64,000 nucleotides of DNA from Otis tarda (lineage: Eukaryota > Chordata > Aves > Otidiformes > Otididae): positions 206,473,553-206,537,552 of the forward strand of contig CM048552.1 in assembly GCA_026413225.1 (NCBI GenBank). Reading direction: 5' to 3'. The notes under the pieces are model-generated. The model saw only the letters and a program-made list of their open reading frames with translations. It was not told the origin of the DNA and ran no database searches. The first letter of the stretch is position 1, and every line of letters begins with the position of its first letter. A program made the position numbers and the translations under genes. Shown piece after piece: positions 1-12,730 of this stretch.

Positions 1-560
1 AACAGGTTGCTCAGGGCCTTCCCCAGCTGAGCTTTGAAAAATCACCAAATGGAGATCGCACAGCCTCTCTGGACAACCTGTCTCAATGTTTGACAAGTTT
101 AATTGTGAACTGTAGTTTCTTTGTGCTTACCTGGTATTTCCCTTGTTGCAGCTTTTGACTCCTCCCTCATCTTCTTTCACTGGGCATCTCTGGGAAGACT
201 CTGGCTATCTCATAACTGCTCCATGAGGTAGTTGAAGACAGCAGTTAGATATCCATCCACCTTTTCCTCTTCAGGCTGAACAAACCCAGATCGCTCAGTC
301 TCTTCCTGGGCACCTCATGCTCTACCCACAAGATTTGTCCTCCACTGGACTTGTTGCAATTTATCATTTTTTTTCTCTAATACCAGTGAGTTAAAAAATG
401 GGTACAGTACTCCAACCATAACTTCAGACGTGCTAAAGAGATGAGAATAATCACTCCCCTTGACCTGCTGGCTATGATCATACTAATGAAGCCCAGGGTG
501 CTGATAGACTTCTTTGCTGCAAGGGGACACTGCTGACTCCTCCAGTCACATTTGTGTTGA
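1..560 (-). mobile_element. Old CR1 retrotransposon fragment, cut by the window edge
   Basis: Read on the minus strand, this is a diverged CR1 ORF2 C-terminal and 3' region. Recognisable landmarks on the plus strand are 'caggttgctcagggcctt' at the start, 'cttcaggctgaacaaaccc' near 271, and 'cccttgacctgctggctatg' near 457, which match the same positions in the younger copies in this window. The copy has many substitutions and indels and no usable reading frame, so it is old. Its 3' tail lies outside the window. The inner boundary near 560 is approximate, because the match fades after the segment that in other copies encodes the region around the tryptophan-rich RT C-terminus. Confidence 0.8.
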
Positions 561-1880
561 GTGTAAATTCTTCAACTCCATATTCTTGATTACTGATTTA
601 ATTAGAAAAATGGCTGACCTCTTAATTCCTGCCATCTAAAGTAGGAATTGTCTGACACAGCTTTAAAAAAAAAAAAAAAAAAGATATAGTTTCCAGCTGA
701 GTGAATGTTGTTTAAGTTAATTCTACATTCTACATACAAGTTCATGAGCATGCTTCTTCCTGGTAGGCCAATCTACATACCAATTTACATAATTTCTGAG
801 TATACATGAGTTTACATACGTAGTTTTTCATAAAATACTATTTACACAAACACTTAACTAAGATCAAGAGCTGTGATTCATTAGCTAATTAGATCCTCAT
901 GGAGATTCAACAGGATGAAAGATGAACAGCACTGAGATAGCATTAGTCCTGTTTTAGATAATCTCTAAATGTGGCTTTTGGGACTGGGAACTCCAGGACA
1001 ACACTCCAAAGAGGTGCCATCTACCTGTAAGACATTACACGCAGAGAGAAAGGGAAGAGAGGATTGTGGGGGATGTAGAAGCCTGTGGTATCTGTATCCT
1101 AGAGGCGTAACCACTGACTAGTTTTGTAACATAGGGGACTCTTAAGAAGGATGGGAAGGAAGACAAAAAAGACGTGATAACAGTTCCTGAGGGACATCTG
1201 AGGAGCAGAATGAGGGAAACAAAAATTTCTTGTTTGTAAACAGTGAAGGTTAGTAAAATGGAGGCAGATGTTAAATAGGAAACAGGGAATGGCATGTTGT
1301 GAAGGCTTTGCAATGCAGCTTTGATTTGACATGGCAGAGAAGAGGCAGCTGGGAGAGGGATTTAGTAAGAGATGTGTCCACAGACGAAGTAGAAATTGCT
1401 TCTGTGGCAAGTTCAAGATGCAGAGTCAAAAGCAATGTAATATCTCTTATGCTTGGACGAAAATCTGTATTGAAAGTGGATTGATAAAAGCTTGGTTTTC
1501 AGCATGTGTTAGCTCCTGCAGATGTTGTGGATGGGAACTGAACAGCTGGAGGACTAGCCAGAGAGCAGTTATCTGCATCTGGTGCCAGAGCAGGTTCCTC
1601 CAAGCTCAGGCCCAGATCATCCCGTAGCTGTACCAACCCACTCAAGAGCAGGAGAGGTTGCTCTGGACGGTGCTCCACTGAGCAATATCGATATACCCAG
1701 AAGCCAAGCCTGCACCCAGGCTCACCATTTGTGGAATGATTTTCACTTAATGCTAGGGAGAATCAAACCCATGAGGTGTTTCAGGATGATAGCATACAAT
1801 ATGGGGAGCATTAAAAAAAAAGACAATTTAAACTAATACTTTTCTTTAAGAGACTAGAGGCAGAACAAAGCTGTACCATC
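561..1880. other. Intergenic or intronic DNA, no gene seen
   Basis: Mostly unique AT-rich sequence. It contains an 18-base A run at 665-682. Several overlapping frames of 60-105 codons at 1035-1836 lie on both strands, but they have no recognisable domain, no supporting splice pattern and no codon bias that I can see, so I treat them as chance ORFs. Confidence 0.6.
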
Positions 1881-1900
1881 TATGATTCTATGATTCTATG
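1881..1900 (+). repeat. Orphan CR1-type tail repeat
   Basis: Two and a half copies of the octamer 'tatgattc' end this block, which is the signature terminal repeat of avian CR1 elements in plus orientation. The bases upstream do not show the usual 'ccttccaac' block that precedes the tail in the clear copies, so this is either a very short 5'-truncated insertion or a chance or microsatellite expansion of the same octamer. Confidence 0.45.
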
Positions 1901-4740
1901 TCTTTGCATTAAAAAAAAAAAAGAATAAGAAAGAAGAAAAAATGCTTCACCCTTCAAAAGGAAAATTGAACATTTCCCTTGAGAATTTTGATTCTCTGGA
2001 ATCAAGAGTCAGGGAAGGAAGTTGAACCAAAAGCAAGTAGTTTAGCTACTGGAAAGAGCAGTGAGTTCTGATAAAGTGGTTAGAACAAATAAAGGAACTT
2101 GAGAGAGCAGTCATTTTAAAAGTCATAAAAGAAAAAGAAAACGAGAAATCGTAATATTTAACAACCCCTTAAATAAATGGCATAAAATCTCCTTGGAATG
2201 CAAAAGACCTGAATGACCCTATTAAGAACAAGCAAAAATAGGAATTTACCTGAACCAACAGAAACTGGATGGAGTTATATTACAAGAAATACATCAAGAA
2301 ACCAGAGGCTGTTAAATTAAAATTGGGATGGAAAAATCACTTACCACACAGTTTTTCAAATAAAACACAAAATCTAAAGCAGACGGCAATTTTAGTGGGG
2401 AAAATATTTATTTTATGTTATAGGATATGCCAGAGATCTCGAAATATGCAAGGTCAGAAAGTAGCAACTGGAATGATACATACTAAGAGCAGTATTTCTG
2501 GAACAAATCCCTTCTATGGGTTTTATCCAGCTGCTGGAAAAAGCTTATGAAATGATTGTTTGATAAACATTGCTATGTAGATGGTGGTGGTTTAGACCCA
2601 TTTTGCACTTCTCCTTTTGTCCTGATTTAGTCAAAACTCTCACTAAAATTGACCTGTGAATGGATATAATAATATAACAATAATACAATAAATATATTAA
2701 TAATAATAATATATAATAATACAGTAACCCACTTATGTTAGTCCCTGGTTGAGTAATTTTTTCTTACTTTCTTTCTCACTTTCTTCCCTTGCTTATAGGA
2801 TAACAATATTTCCAGATGAATTTTAAATTTAATTTCTCAGCTGAAGAAACTAACAGCTCATTCACTATAAATGTGATAGAATGGAAGATTTTTGGTGTCT
2901 GTGGCAACTGAAGCTCATAAAAATGACTGAGAACAGAGAGTTCATTGGCTTTCCTGATGTTTCAAAGGCTCCATGCAATATGGCACTAGAACTGCCCTAC
3001 TAGTGTGATGGATTTGCAATCTGAGGCATTCCAAGTACCAGAACCATTGTGTAACACAGAGCCTAAAGGCCAGGTTGGGTCAGCCAATTCTACCCAGTGG
3101 AACCAGTATGCATTTGAGGAAGAGAAAATCTATTAGTAAGAGGGATTTAATGAGAGTAGGTGGAAATGAATCTACTCATAATAATTTCAACTGAAAAAAA
3201 AAAGAAAGACATTAAAATTATGAATAACTTAATTGCGACATTTTAAAGTTTCTAATATTAAGTTAAATATTTTATCATGGAAACATGACAATGTTACTTT
3301 CAAGATTTCTTAGGGAAAATCTGTCAATTCTTTTGTATCAAGACAATATTTTTTTGCCTTAAAAGTTGAAATGCTTTTTAAAACATAAAGAAAACAGAAA
3401 TAAAAGGATTGATGTTAAATCACACAAGTAATGTAATTTTTAAGAAAAATTACATTCATACTGAATATCTCTTTTAATGGAAAAAATTCCTCAGCTCTAC
3501 CTGAACTACAGCTTTTTGTTTTATTTGCTTTTGCTTCTCTATTGCTATATTGACTTCAAAATTCAATTTTTACTATGAGGTAGGAGAGAAAAACATTAAA
3601 TGTTGGAGTTAAAAGTCTTTCAGTATGTCATGTTCACCAATGTACTTACTGAGAGATCCATCACATCTGTAAACTCTAAATATTCCTGAAGTAAAGTATA
3701 AGAAATGTGTGAAGAAAGTAGCTATCTTTTAGAGAGAGTGTACCACATTACGGACAGGAGAAGTGAGACACAGGGCGACCCAGAGCTGACCAGTTAGCCA
3801 GTGAGCACAATTCAGTTCTTCGGCCACCAGCTTTGTTCTCTAGGTCAGAGTGTCCTCAGTAGAAAAAAAAACCCAGATTTTTTTTTTCTTTTCCATTGGC
3901 TGTGAAGTTCTTTGCATATTTACATATGGCATTTGTTGATCTACTGTAAAAGGCAAACCATTGCCATGTGCCTTCCCAAAACATCTCCAATTATCAGAGG
4001 GGGTTTGAGGGTTAAATATGGCCAGAAAAACAGGTATTTTTTCTCTTTCTTCAGAAAAAAATTCATTCAAAATAATGTCATGAAGAATGATTGTAGGGCT
4101 TGTCCTTTCCTCAGAGGGATTGCCTTTGGGTTATGCCTCTGCAGGAAGAGACTTAATCTAGTTTTGAATTCAGTGCACAGTGCTCTGAAGAAGCAAATAT
4201 GTCCTGGGCCTTGGCAAAGCTAACTGACACAGGGGAAGCACATACCAACATACCTGGTTTTCACCTGGTTTTCTCCTGGTTTTCAGGTAGTGTTGTGCCA
4301 TCCCGGGTGGGAACTTGTATGGTCCAGGAGGCTGGGAAGGAGGGCTTCCTCCTTACAGCTCTGCACAAGACTTGATGTGGCACTAAGGGAGATACATCAG
4401 AAGTCTATAAAATGATGAGAGTCAAGGAGCAGGCCAGAAGGGAATCATAATTTACTGTCTTTTCCAGTACAAGAACTAAGGGGGTTTAAATGGAACTAGC
4501 AGGTGGCAGGTCTGGAAAATCAAAACAATGTGGTACTTCACACAACTTGTGAAGCTCAGAATATTGTGCACAATAAAAATTTGTATGAGTTAAAAATTAC
4601 TGAACCAGATATATGGAAGAAAATTCCCAGGAAAAACAAACAAACAAAAAAAAAAACCCCAATAACCAACCAACCAAATAAACATAACAAAACAGAAAAG
4701 AGGCTGGCATCAGGTGAAGATTTCTGCAGGCTTGTAAAGA
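1901..4740. other. Unique AT-rich DNA with short low-complexity tracts
   Basis: No gene or clear transposon recognised. There is an AT-only microsatellite at 2665-2722 (listed separately) and an A-rich CAAA/CCAA stretch around 4630-4690. The 93-codon frame at 2269-2550 and the 103-codon frame at 3912-4223 have no recognisable motifs and are best read as chance. Confidence 0.6.
2665..2722. repeat. AT-rich imperfect (TAA)n-like microsatellite
   Basis: About 58 bases consist almost only of A and T, made of 'ataat', 'taataa' and 'aatata' units with two C interruptions. This looks like a decayed trinucleotide (TAA)n repeat. No function is implied. Confidence 0.75.
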
Positions 4741-4793
4741 CTGCAGAAACATAGAATCATAGATCTCATATTCTTCTGTGTTGTCCACTACCA

Positions 4794-4835
4794 GAGACAG
4801 GTACTGGGCTAATCAGCTCTATCCTGATTTACAGA
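4794..4835 (+). repeat. Possible tiny relic of an ancient CR1-like 3' end
   Basis: The stretch contains 'gacaggtactgggct', which resembles the 'ggatactgggctagatgg' block found at the 3' end of old amniote CR1/L3-type LINEs. A 'catagaatcataga' motif lies about 30 bases upstream at 4751-4764. The match is too short to place in a family with confidence. Confidence 0.3.
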
Positions 4836-6184
4836 AGTTCTTTCAGCTTTATGGTCTTTGCTGATTGAAAGAATCAGATGCTGACAACAAAACAGCTCAG
4901 ACAGCTCTAAGAACAGACACATGATAAAGAAATAAATATAATCCAAGGCAAATTCAAAATGAATCTAGGAAACACTTTTCTGACGGGAACAGACTGTGCA
5001 ATCATTGTCAAAATAAGCTATTGAAACAAAGAATTTCACAAGTTTCAAAAAGAGTTTGGAGCTATACTTGAATAACAAGAATAACCAAAACAAAAAATAC
5101 TGTGAAATCTTGTCCTTCAGTGTTTAAAACAACAAAAAGCTATTAGAGTGTGATCGAAATGTGGGCCAGATTGTCCCATCTTGTAAAGTGCATGTTGTTT
5201 AAAGCTTCTTCTTGATCTTCTGGTACTGGTCAGCTCCAGTTAGAAACTGGGAATGGGACTGGCTAGTTCAGCATAGTGATTTCTTCAACCCTATAGACAT
5301 GTTTGTGACATTGTGACATAGTGTGCACCTAAAGAAATTTAATGGAAAGGATTTGAAATGAAAAGGAGCAGGAAGGGTGAGTTAAGCTCTAAACATTACT
5401 TAAAAATATGGAGAAAAAATAGTATTTGATAGAGTTCTCAATTATTTCGGTAGTCTATATAATAATTACCTTACCAGTGAAATGAAACACTGAGAACTCA
5501 AAACTTTTATTCTAGTGTTTCTTCACATAAAAAAGTTCACTTAAAATGACCCTTCTTACAGGAAAGGATTGTTATTTTGGATCACTCAATATTTTTGGCA
5601 GAAGTGTAATAAAAAAAATCTTGGCTGTCTCTGGTTTCCTCAGTACTTGTTTTTCCCAGAGAATCCCAACCTTTCATCAGGTCTTATAAATGAACATACC
5701 TGACCTTTGGAGTGCCTGCCTGCTCATGTAAGGTGTTAACAGAAACATTATCACAGCATTTTCAGATTTTGAATAGAAGCTCCGCATCCATCAGTCCTCC
5801 TAGTGTTAAAAGAAACTTCCAGTAGTTAAACTAGATACCTTCTCAAACTACTGGCAGTATGGAAAGCATCTTTGTGCTGAAGTCTTTCTTCTGTACAGAC
5901 AGCCCTTCAACCTCTATTACCAGCTCTCCAGGTTGGTTAAATCACACTGGCAGGATGCGGCTCATCAACGGTGCAGGACAAGGGATGTAGAAATGGCACC
6001 TTGGAGGAGCCTTCACCTAACTGTTGCAGCCTCTTTTTGTGTGTACACAAGGAAAATACAGGGATTCATTTAAAAAACCCTCAACTTTCAAAATGGCTTA
6101 AATATGAAAATAAGGTTAAAGAACAGGCTTGTTAATGAAACATGTCAGATTTCTCCTGTCCTCCGTGTCTCATCTAATAACAAC
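4836..6184. other. Unique DNA, nothing recognised
   Basis: I see no gene, tRNA or clear repeat in this stretch. Reading frames are short in all six frames. Confidence 0.6.
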
Positions 6185-6325
6185 ATGAAACTGGCCACAT
6201 CAGGTTGGATTAAATGTCCATCTGACCCAATATCCTATCAGTTTAAGGGACCAGTATTGGACTTCTAGCGAAGAGTATAGGAGTAAGGCCAGCATATAGT
6301 TAACATTGGCATACGGTCTTATTTG
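6185..6325 (-). mobile_element. Ancient CR1/L3-type LINE 3'-end relic
   Basis: The plus strand reads 'tgtccatctgacccaat' followed by 'atcctatcag', which corresponds to the well known 'gtccatctagcccagtatcctgtc' block at the 3' end of old amniote CR1-like LINEs, in reverse orientation. The downstream bases with 'aggagtaaggccagcat' fit continuing but degraded similarity. This lineage differs from the younger avian CR1 copies, whose 3' end contains 'ccttccaac'. Boundaries are approximate. Confidence 0.5.
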
Positions 6326-9300
6326 ATGGAGGCATATTCCTTTTTTTTAAAAAGAAATCTTGTCTCCCTCTGCTATAAATAAATTCTTTCCTAGAAAAAT
6401 AATAAAAAAAACTATGGCTAAGCTGATCATAAGGATTTGCCTAGGAAATGTCTGTTGCTAAACATATGATCTACTCTTTTTTAAACATTATTCTTAGTGA
6501 ATCTCTCTTCGTTTTCTCTTTAATCTTTTCAGTTTTTTTGGGTTTTTTTTTTTTCTTTTTCTTTTGGAACTGACCCAGTTTTTAAATCCCTGTCAAAGAT
6601 CTGATGGTTTGTAAAAGAATCCATGCAGTGTATTATAAATCAGTTCAGGCCTTCTGTAACTGATGAGGATAGATAGTGCTACATCAGTATCATCTCACCA
6701 TTGAAGTAGTTAACCTGATATAGATCTTTCTAAAGTGTGTTTTTTTCATGTGTTAGCAATGAAATGAAAAGTATGAGCTTTTGATGATGGTTGAAGCTTT
6801 TTCGTCTTATATCCACGCATCCCTCATTAAAAGCTTGAGGCCTCAGCTTTGCAACATACTGTTGAGGAATTTAAGTGTATTCCTATTCAGTAAAGTGTTG
6901 AAGCACACATTTATGTATTCCTGAGGTCAAAAGAGGATAAGTACATGCTTAAATTTTGCTTCATAGGGGCGCTTAAACATTAATTTAAAGCTAAAGTTGT
7001 GCTTAGAAACTGAAATTGGATGTGAATGAAACTATACAAGAACCATGCTAATGAAAATTATCCTTACACATACTGCTCCCTCCTGTGGGCATGGATGTGC
7101 ACCAATTCAGCAGTTCTTGTGTCTGTGGGTTGGTGAAATTAATTTTGAGAATGAAAACCAGCAATGACAGGCATCAGAAATTCTGAAAATTTCCATTTTG
7201 ATGTTTTTAGAGAAATGTTTTGATTTTTCATTTCAAAATGTCTTAGAGGAACAAAAACAAAACATGAATGTTTTGATTAGCCCCAAAAGATTTTCTGAAA
7301 TATTGTGTCACATAAAATTTTGAATTTTTTATTTCAATCTGTTTCTGAATTAAAAGAAAAAATCTGATTTTTTTAACCTGCAGGAAAAAAAAATTCCCTG
7401 TTAATCTCTATTAAAGATGGCAAAGCATGGGATGAAGGAGAAAGATGATTTTTTAGAAAGCTATTAATGTTTGAGAAAGCATATATTTTTCCCAACTCTT
7501 TGCTTGTTTGATATTAGAGGAAATCCAATACCTTAATTTTAAATTTCTGTTTACTTTCTTTGGCTGAAAGAAATAAATACCTCACTTCTTTTATTAAAAC
7601 TTGTGATAGGATACAAAAAATAGAAAATATTTTCCTTTAATACAAATAAAATGTAAAATAAAAATGATCAGTGTTCAAACTGTAACCTTTACAGACTACA
7701 ATAAAAATGTGCATTAAAATCTCAACTTTATAAAAAGAAAATAAAGGAAAAAGAATCAATACCAATATTTCCAACAAACTCTAAAATGGTAAAGAACACA
7801 CAAAAGTACCAAACGGAAGTGAATCTGTGGTTGGCTGTGCTATTATTTTATAGATACAGGGGGAAAAAATCTCTCCCTCAGAGGCCTTTTAACCTAAAGG
7901 ATGCAGGCAAAAAGGAAGATATGAAACACAATCCCACAGAAGGAAGGAAACATTGACTGCTAATTTTATATTTTATTAATGTGGTTATTAGGTATATGCA
8001 TTGTATTGTTGCCTCAAATTACTTATCAAGTCCTGTCTATGTTACAGGTTGTACAATCTGCTCTTGATTAAAGAGAAGATCCTGTACAAGAATAAAAAAA
8101 ACCCTGATTTGTTTGCAGTACAATGGTTAAAATATTGTTTCTAATAAATCCCTCTGAGCTTCCTCCATTATTTTTTTTTTCCAGCCAGTCATCTCCATCA
8201 AATGGAACACTTACTTAAATACTTCCCATAAAAATTCATAGCTAAATGAGCTGGAGAAAAATAATAAATGGTTATCACACACTGTTTATATACACCTTCA
8301 TTTCTGATAGTACTATTGGGAGGGCTAATCATAATTATATGATTCACATGGCTTAGTGGGTGCAGCCTGTTCGGAAAGGTACAACACATAAAATAAAGAA
8401 CAGAAAGCCAGCCCCTACTTCACATGACAGATTTTCTTATAATCAACTTTGAATTAAAAATGTTTGTCAGATGGCTCTTTTCATTTAATCTGAGAGCTGG
8501 GAAGGTACTGTCCTTATTTCCAGTGCTGGTGTTTTTCAAACCTAAACCTAGAAGCCTACAGGAAATGGAATCTTTCAAAAAAGATTCTCATGAAGCTTTC
8601 TTGTGGAATGGCTTTATCATAAAGTGATTGTCTGCTTCCTTTGTATCTTCCGTAATGAAAATCGTAATAGAGAGGGCAGAGAGGACACACAACAGGAGAC
8701 ACAGGACAAACTACGGTGACAAGAGGCACTGAGCTAGGCTATTGGTTTTATAGACCCTAGAAAAGGCCTTGATAGGTGGCTGGAGAAGCAAGACCCTGTG
8801 GGACTCATCCAGGGAAGAGGTACCCTACCGAGCTGTGCAAAGATGAACCAGAATGAGTTTTGGGCCAAATCCTTTATTCCGCTGAGTTCAGTGGACTAAA
8901 GGCATGTTTTAGTTGCTGATCTTCTGAGTTCATATTCATAGCCATATGTGAGTTCCACTGGTGGAAAATTCAAACAGGAGGTAATTTGAGTAGAGACAAG
9001 ACAGCGTCACATTCACTAAAAAAGAAAAGATTCCAAAGAAAAAGGAAGAATGAACCAACTCATTTTCAGATGATGCCTGTGAGAAATGTCCTGAGGCAAC
9101 TCAGACTGTATCTGTGCATTTTAAAAAATTGAAGTTGAGCCTAAGCATATTTGGAAGCACACTTTCAGACCAAATTCAGAAGTTAGATTTCCTTAGCATC
9201 ACTCAGATATCTGCATGTCCACTGCTCACACCAATGCAAGGTAACACTGTTCAAACATGTCTACCCTCTATGGCATTTCAAGCACATATTATTGCAGTGT

Positions 9301-10021
9301 ATGCCTTAAGTGATTGTTTTTATTATTTTATTTCTGCCAGAGTGTGTTATGGTTATTAATTCTGACACTTACAGATCATCTCCCATTGACTCCCAAAAAC
9401 ATCACGAAACAAGGCTATAGAAAGCACTGATTAATAATCCCTAGTCTTGTTTCATTCTTGGTGTTAATCTTCTCTAATTCTTGTCTTGAACTGTTGACAT
9501 TAAACAGTAAACTCTTTCTTTATTCTACAACACAGCAAAAAACAAGAAGCCTAAACTGGCTATACTGAAACAGGAGAAGAATTTGTTTTTACAGGATTTT
9601 TTCTTGTTTCTCTGAAGAGTTGTTAGAGCTTTGACCTGACATTTGAACACTTGCTGCTGATGTATCATTTCAGGATTCTCTTTTTGATGTACAACTGATT
9701 CATAAATTCCAAAACGGATAAGGATACAACATTAAGGGGAGACCAAACCCCTGATATTATAATTCCATGCAGAAACCTGTGTTTGGGAGTTATTTACATT
9801 TTTTCATTCACAAAACTATCTATAAATATGTTGGTTTTGGTGGCCCACAAGCTGGATACTTTGAATAAGTAAATAGCAATCCTCAGTTGAAGGGAGGCTG
9901 GATTAATGTATCTTTCTAGATAGCGGAAATCACCGGTTTTGGGGGGTGGGGCAGGGGGAGAAGAGTAAAATTTTCTTAAGTTCGCTTCTTTACAAAGTGG
10001 GTAGATAAAGCTACTTCGATC
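6326..10021. other. Unique AT-rich DNA
   Basis: Includes a T-rich tract at about 6530-6564 and several A/T homopolymer runs. No coding region is supported. The 81-codon frame at 9114-9359 and the 67-codon frame at 8424-8627 show no recognisable protein features. Confidence 0.6.
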
Positions 10022-11530
10022 ACAGAATAGAATCATAGCATTATAGGATAGCTAAGATTGGAAGGAACATTTAAAGGTCAGATAGTCCAAACCCCCTGCA
10101 AGGAGCAGGGAAATCTCCAAACAGATCAGGTTGCTCAGAGCCCCGTCCAACCTGGCCATGAATGTTTCCAGGGATGGGGCATCCACCCTCTCTGGGCAAC
10201 CTATGCCAGTGTTCTACCATTCTCATTATAAAACATGTCTTCCTTATATCTAGTCTGAATCTACTGCCTTCTATATTAAAGCCATTACCTCTCATCCTAT
10301 GACAACAGGGTCTGCTAAGGAGTTTCTTACAATCTTTCTTACAAGCCCTCCTTAGGTACTGGAAGGCCCCAGAGCCTTCACTTCTCTAGGCTGAACAGCC
10401 CCAACACTCTCAGCCTGTTCTCATAGGAGAGGTGCTCCAGCCCTCTGGATGGCTCTCTGGACTCGCTCTAACTGGTCCATGTTCTTATTATTTTAGGGGC
10501 TCCAGAGCTGGACACAGTACTGCAGGTGGTGTCTCACCGGAGTGGAGCAGAGGGGAAGAATCACCTCCCTCGACCTGCTGGCCACGCTTCTTTTGATGTA
10601 GTCCAGGATACAGTCAGCTTTCTGGAATTTCAGCTCATGTTGAGTTTCTCATCCACCAGCACTCCCACGTCCTTCTCCTCAGGGCTGCTCTCAGTCCATT
10701 CTCTGCTCAGCCTATATTGTTACTGAGATTGCCGCAACCCATGTGCAGGACCTTGCAGTTGGCCTTTTTGAACTTCACGGGCCCACCTCTCAATTCTGTC
10801 CAGGTCCCTTTGGGTGGCATCCTTTCCCTCCAGCATGTCGACAGCATCACACAGTTTGGTGTCATCGGCGAACTTTCTGAGGGTGCACTCTATCCCACTA
10901 TCCATGTTGATGACAAAGACCTGAAACAGGGCCAGTTTCTTTACCGACCCCTGAGGAACGCCACTTGTCACTGGTCTCCACCTGGACATTGAGCCGTTGA
11001 CCGTCACTCTCTGAGTGCAGCCATCCAGCCAATTCTTTATCCACCAAGTGGTCCATCCATCAAATCCGTCTTTCCAGTTTAGAGACAAGGATGTAATGCA
11101 GGACAGTGTCAAATGATTTGCACAAGTCCCAGTAGATTATTGGAGTTGCTTGTCTCTTGTCCACCAATGCTGTAACCCTGTCATAGAAGGCCACTAAATT
11201 GGTCAGGCATGATTTGCTGTTTGTGAAATCCTGTTGGCTGTCATCAGTCACCTCCTTATTTTCTATGTGCTTTTTCATCTGCTCCATGACCTTGCCGGGC
11301 ACAGAGAATTTTCCCAGTTCTTCCTTGTTCCCCTTTTTAAAAATGGGGGTTATGCTTCCCGTTTTCCAGTTGGCAGGAACCTCACCAGGCTGCCACAGCT
11401 TCTCAAATATGATTAATAATAGCTTGGCAACTTCATCTGCCAGTTCCCTCAGGACTCATGGATGCATCTCATCAGGTCCCAAGGATTTGTGCCCCTTCAG
11501 GTTCCTTAGATGGTCATCCTTAGATTATTC
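10022..11530 (-). mobile_element. CR1 retrotransposon, 5'-truncated, decayed
   Basis: This minus-strand CR1 begins at its degenerate tail (plus strand 'agaatagaatcatagc') and runs upstream through 'ggaaggaacatttaaagg', the C-terminal ORF2 region, the reverse transcriptase palm, and the segment before the RT where the plus strand reads 'catctcatcaggtcccaagg'. It belongs to the lineage whose 3' end reads 'ggtc(c)cttccaaccc'. CR1 elements are usually 5'-truncated because reverse transcription starts at the 3' end and stops early, and this copy fits. The 5' boundary near 11530 is uncertain by some tens of bases. Confidence 0.93.
10071..11490 (-). pseudogene. CR1 ORF2 reverse transcriptase remnant
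   Basis: Three minus-strand frames carry pieces of the same protein. The frame at 11060-11302 holds the RT motif A region ('[13 protein letters not shown]'). The frame at 10720-11112 holds '[10 protein letters not shown]' (motif B) and 'FADDTKLC' (motif C with both catalytic aspartates). The frame at 10071-10295 holds the conserved C-terminal segment with 'RGNGF' and 'RFRLDIRK'. Frame changes and stop codons separate the pieces, so no functional protein can be made. The product in an intact element would be the endonuclease/RT that copies CR1 RNA at the target site. Confidence 0.9.
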
Positions 11531-12599
11531 CTGTAAAGATATATCCAGACTTGGTTCCCAAATTTCAGGGACAGTATTTTTAAAAATGGAAGTCACTCAT
11601 AAAAGAACTATAAGAATTTTCTGATATTTGGGAAACCTGCCTTTTAACATGGTTGAGCTGTTGCTTATCCATGGAGGAGTTGAAAGATCTTTTTCTAATC
11701 AGATTCCATAGCCGTCTACATTAATTTGTAAGACTGAAGGTGCTTATATCAATAGAAAGAGAAAATAACAGAAAGCTGTAATAATGGAAAACAAAGAAAT
11801 TCACACTAAAAATACCAAGCAGTTTTTGTCACTGAGCATTTTATATCATGGTTAAATATCAATATGATCAATTCTTCAGCACTTTAATTCTTTGACACTT
11901 ATTTATATGCTTCTCTCAAAATAGAATGAAACTTGAAAACACATTATGGGCTAGCTACAGGAATTTCATAACAAAAATCTGTGTCTTGAGATATGTAAAG
12001 ACCATCTTATTTTGAGATTTCTACTGATTTTAGAATCATCGAATCTTAATTCTTAATTCAGAACTGCGTGTTCTGGTTATACAAATCATGACCAAAATTT
12101 GATCTTAGAAGTCACTATTCCTATTGTGCCAGTGGGACTGATCTAAGATCCACAGGCTTAAAAATATTTTTCATTTTCATGCTGCATTTAATACGCTGTT
12201 CTCTTTGCCAGGCACTCAAAAAATTGCACTTTGACTTTGAACTTTATTAGCTCTATTACCATATCTTCTTGCTTTCTTTCAGCAATTTCCACTCTTTCTT
12301 TTCATCTATCTGTGAGATTTGTGGTGCAGACAAAACAATTTTCTGTGCTGTTGCTCAAGCTTTTACAGGGACAGGTATTTGCAGTTGTGGTTACTGTGAG
12401 CTGAGGAATTTGAAGGGGGACACAGGAAAACACTATTTTCTTCCATTTTTGGTGGAAAAAAATATTTCTGTGCTGTTTTGCTTTCTTGCTTATCTGAGAC
12501 TCTGTGCTCAACACCACTTTTGTCAATTAGGTGTCCATTGGTAGATGGACAAGTACTGAAAATAACTGAAGAAACAAACCTTAAAGTTGCTATGGGAAA
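11531..12599. other. Unique DNA, nothing recognised
   Basis: AT-rich sequence without a supported gene. The frames at 12269-12544 (plus) and 12302-12526 (minus) overlap each other on opposite strands and show no family features. A short 'agaatcatcgaatct' at about 12032 recalls the CR1 tail but lacks the flanking block. Confidence 0.55.
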
Positions 12600-12730
12600 G
12601 AGGCTTTGACTTAGTTCTCAGTTCTGCCATAGGTTCTGTTGGTGAGTTTGCATAAAACCCTCAGTTCCCTATGCTTTACTTTCCTCCTCCATAAAATGGG
12701 ATTAGAAAGATTTTCTGTGAATACTTTCCA
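12600..12730 (+). mobile_element. Probable MIR/CORE-type tRNA-SINE relic
   Basis: The order of short blocks follows the middle and 3' part of the ancient MIR SINE: 'gttctgttggtgagtttg' in place of the 'ctgtgtgaccttgggc' block, then 'ccctcagttcc', then 'tttcctcctccataaaatgg' and 'gattagaaag'. The match to the MIR block 'tttcctcatctgtaaaatgg' is quite good. This is an old insertion shared in principle across amniotes; the 5' tRNA-like head is not clear here. Confidence 0.55.
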
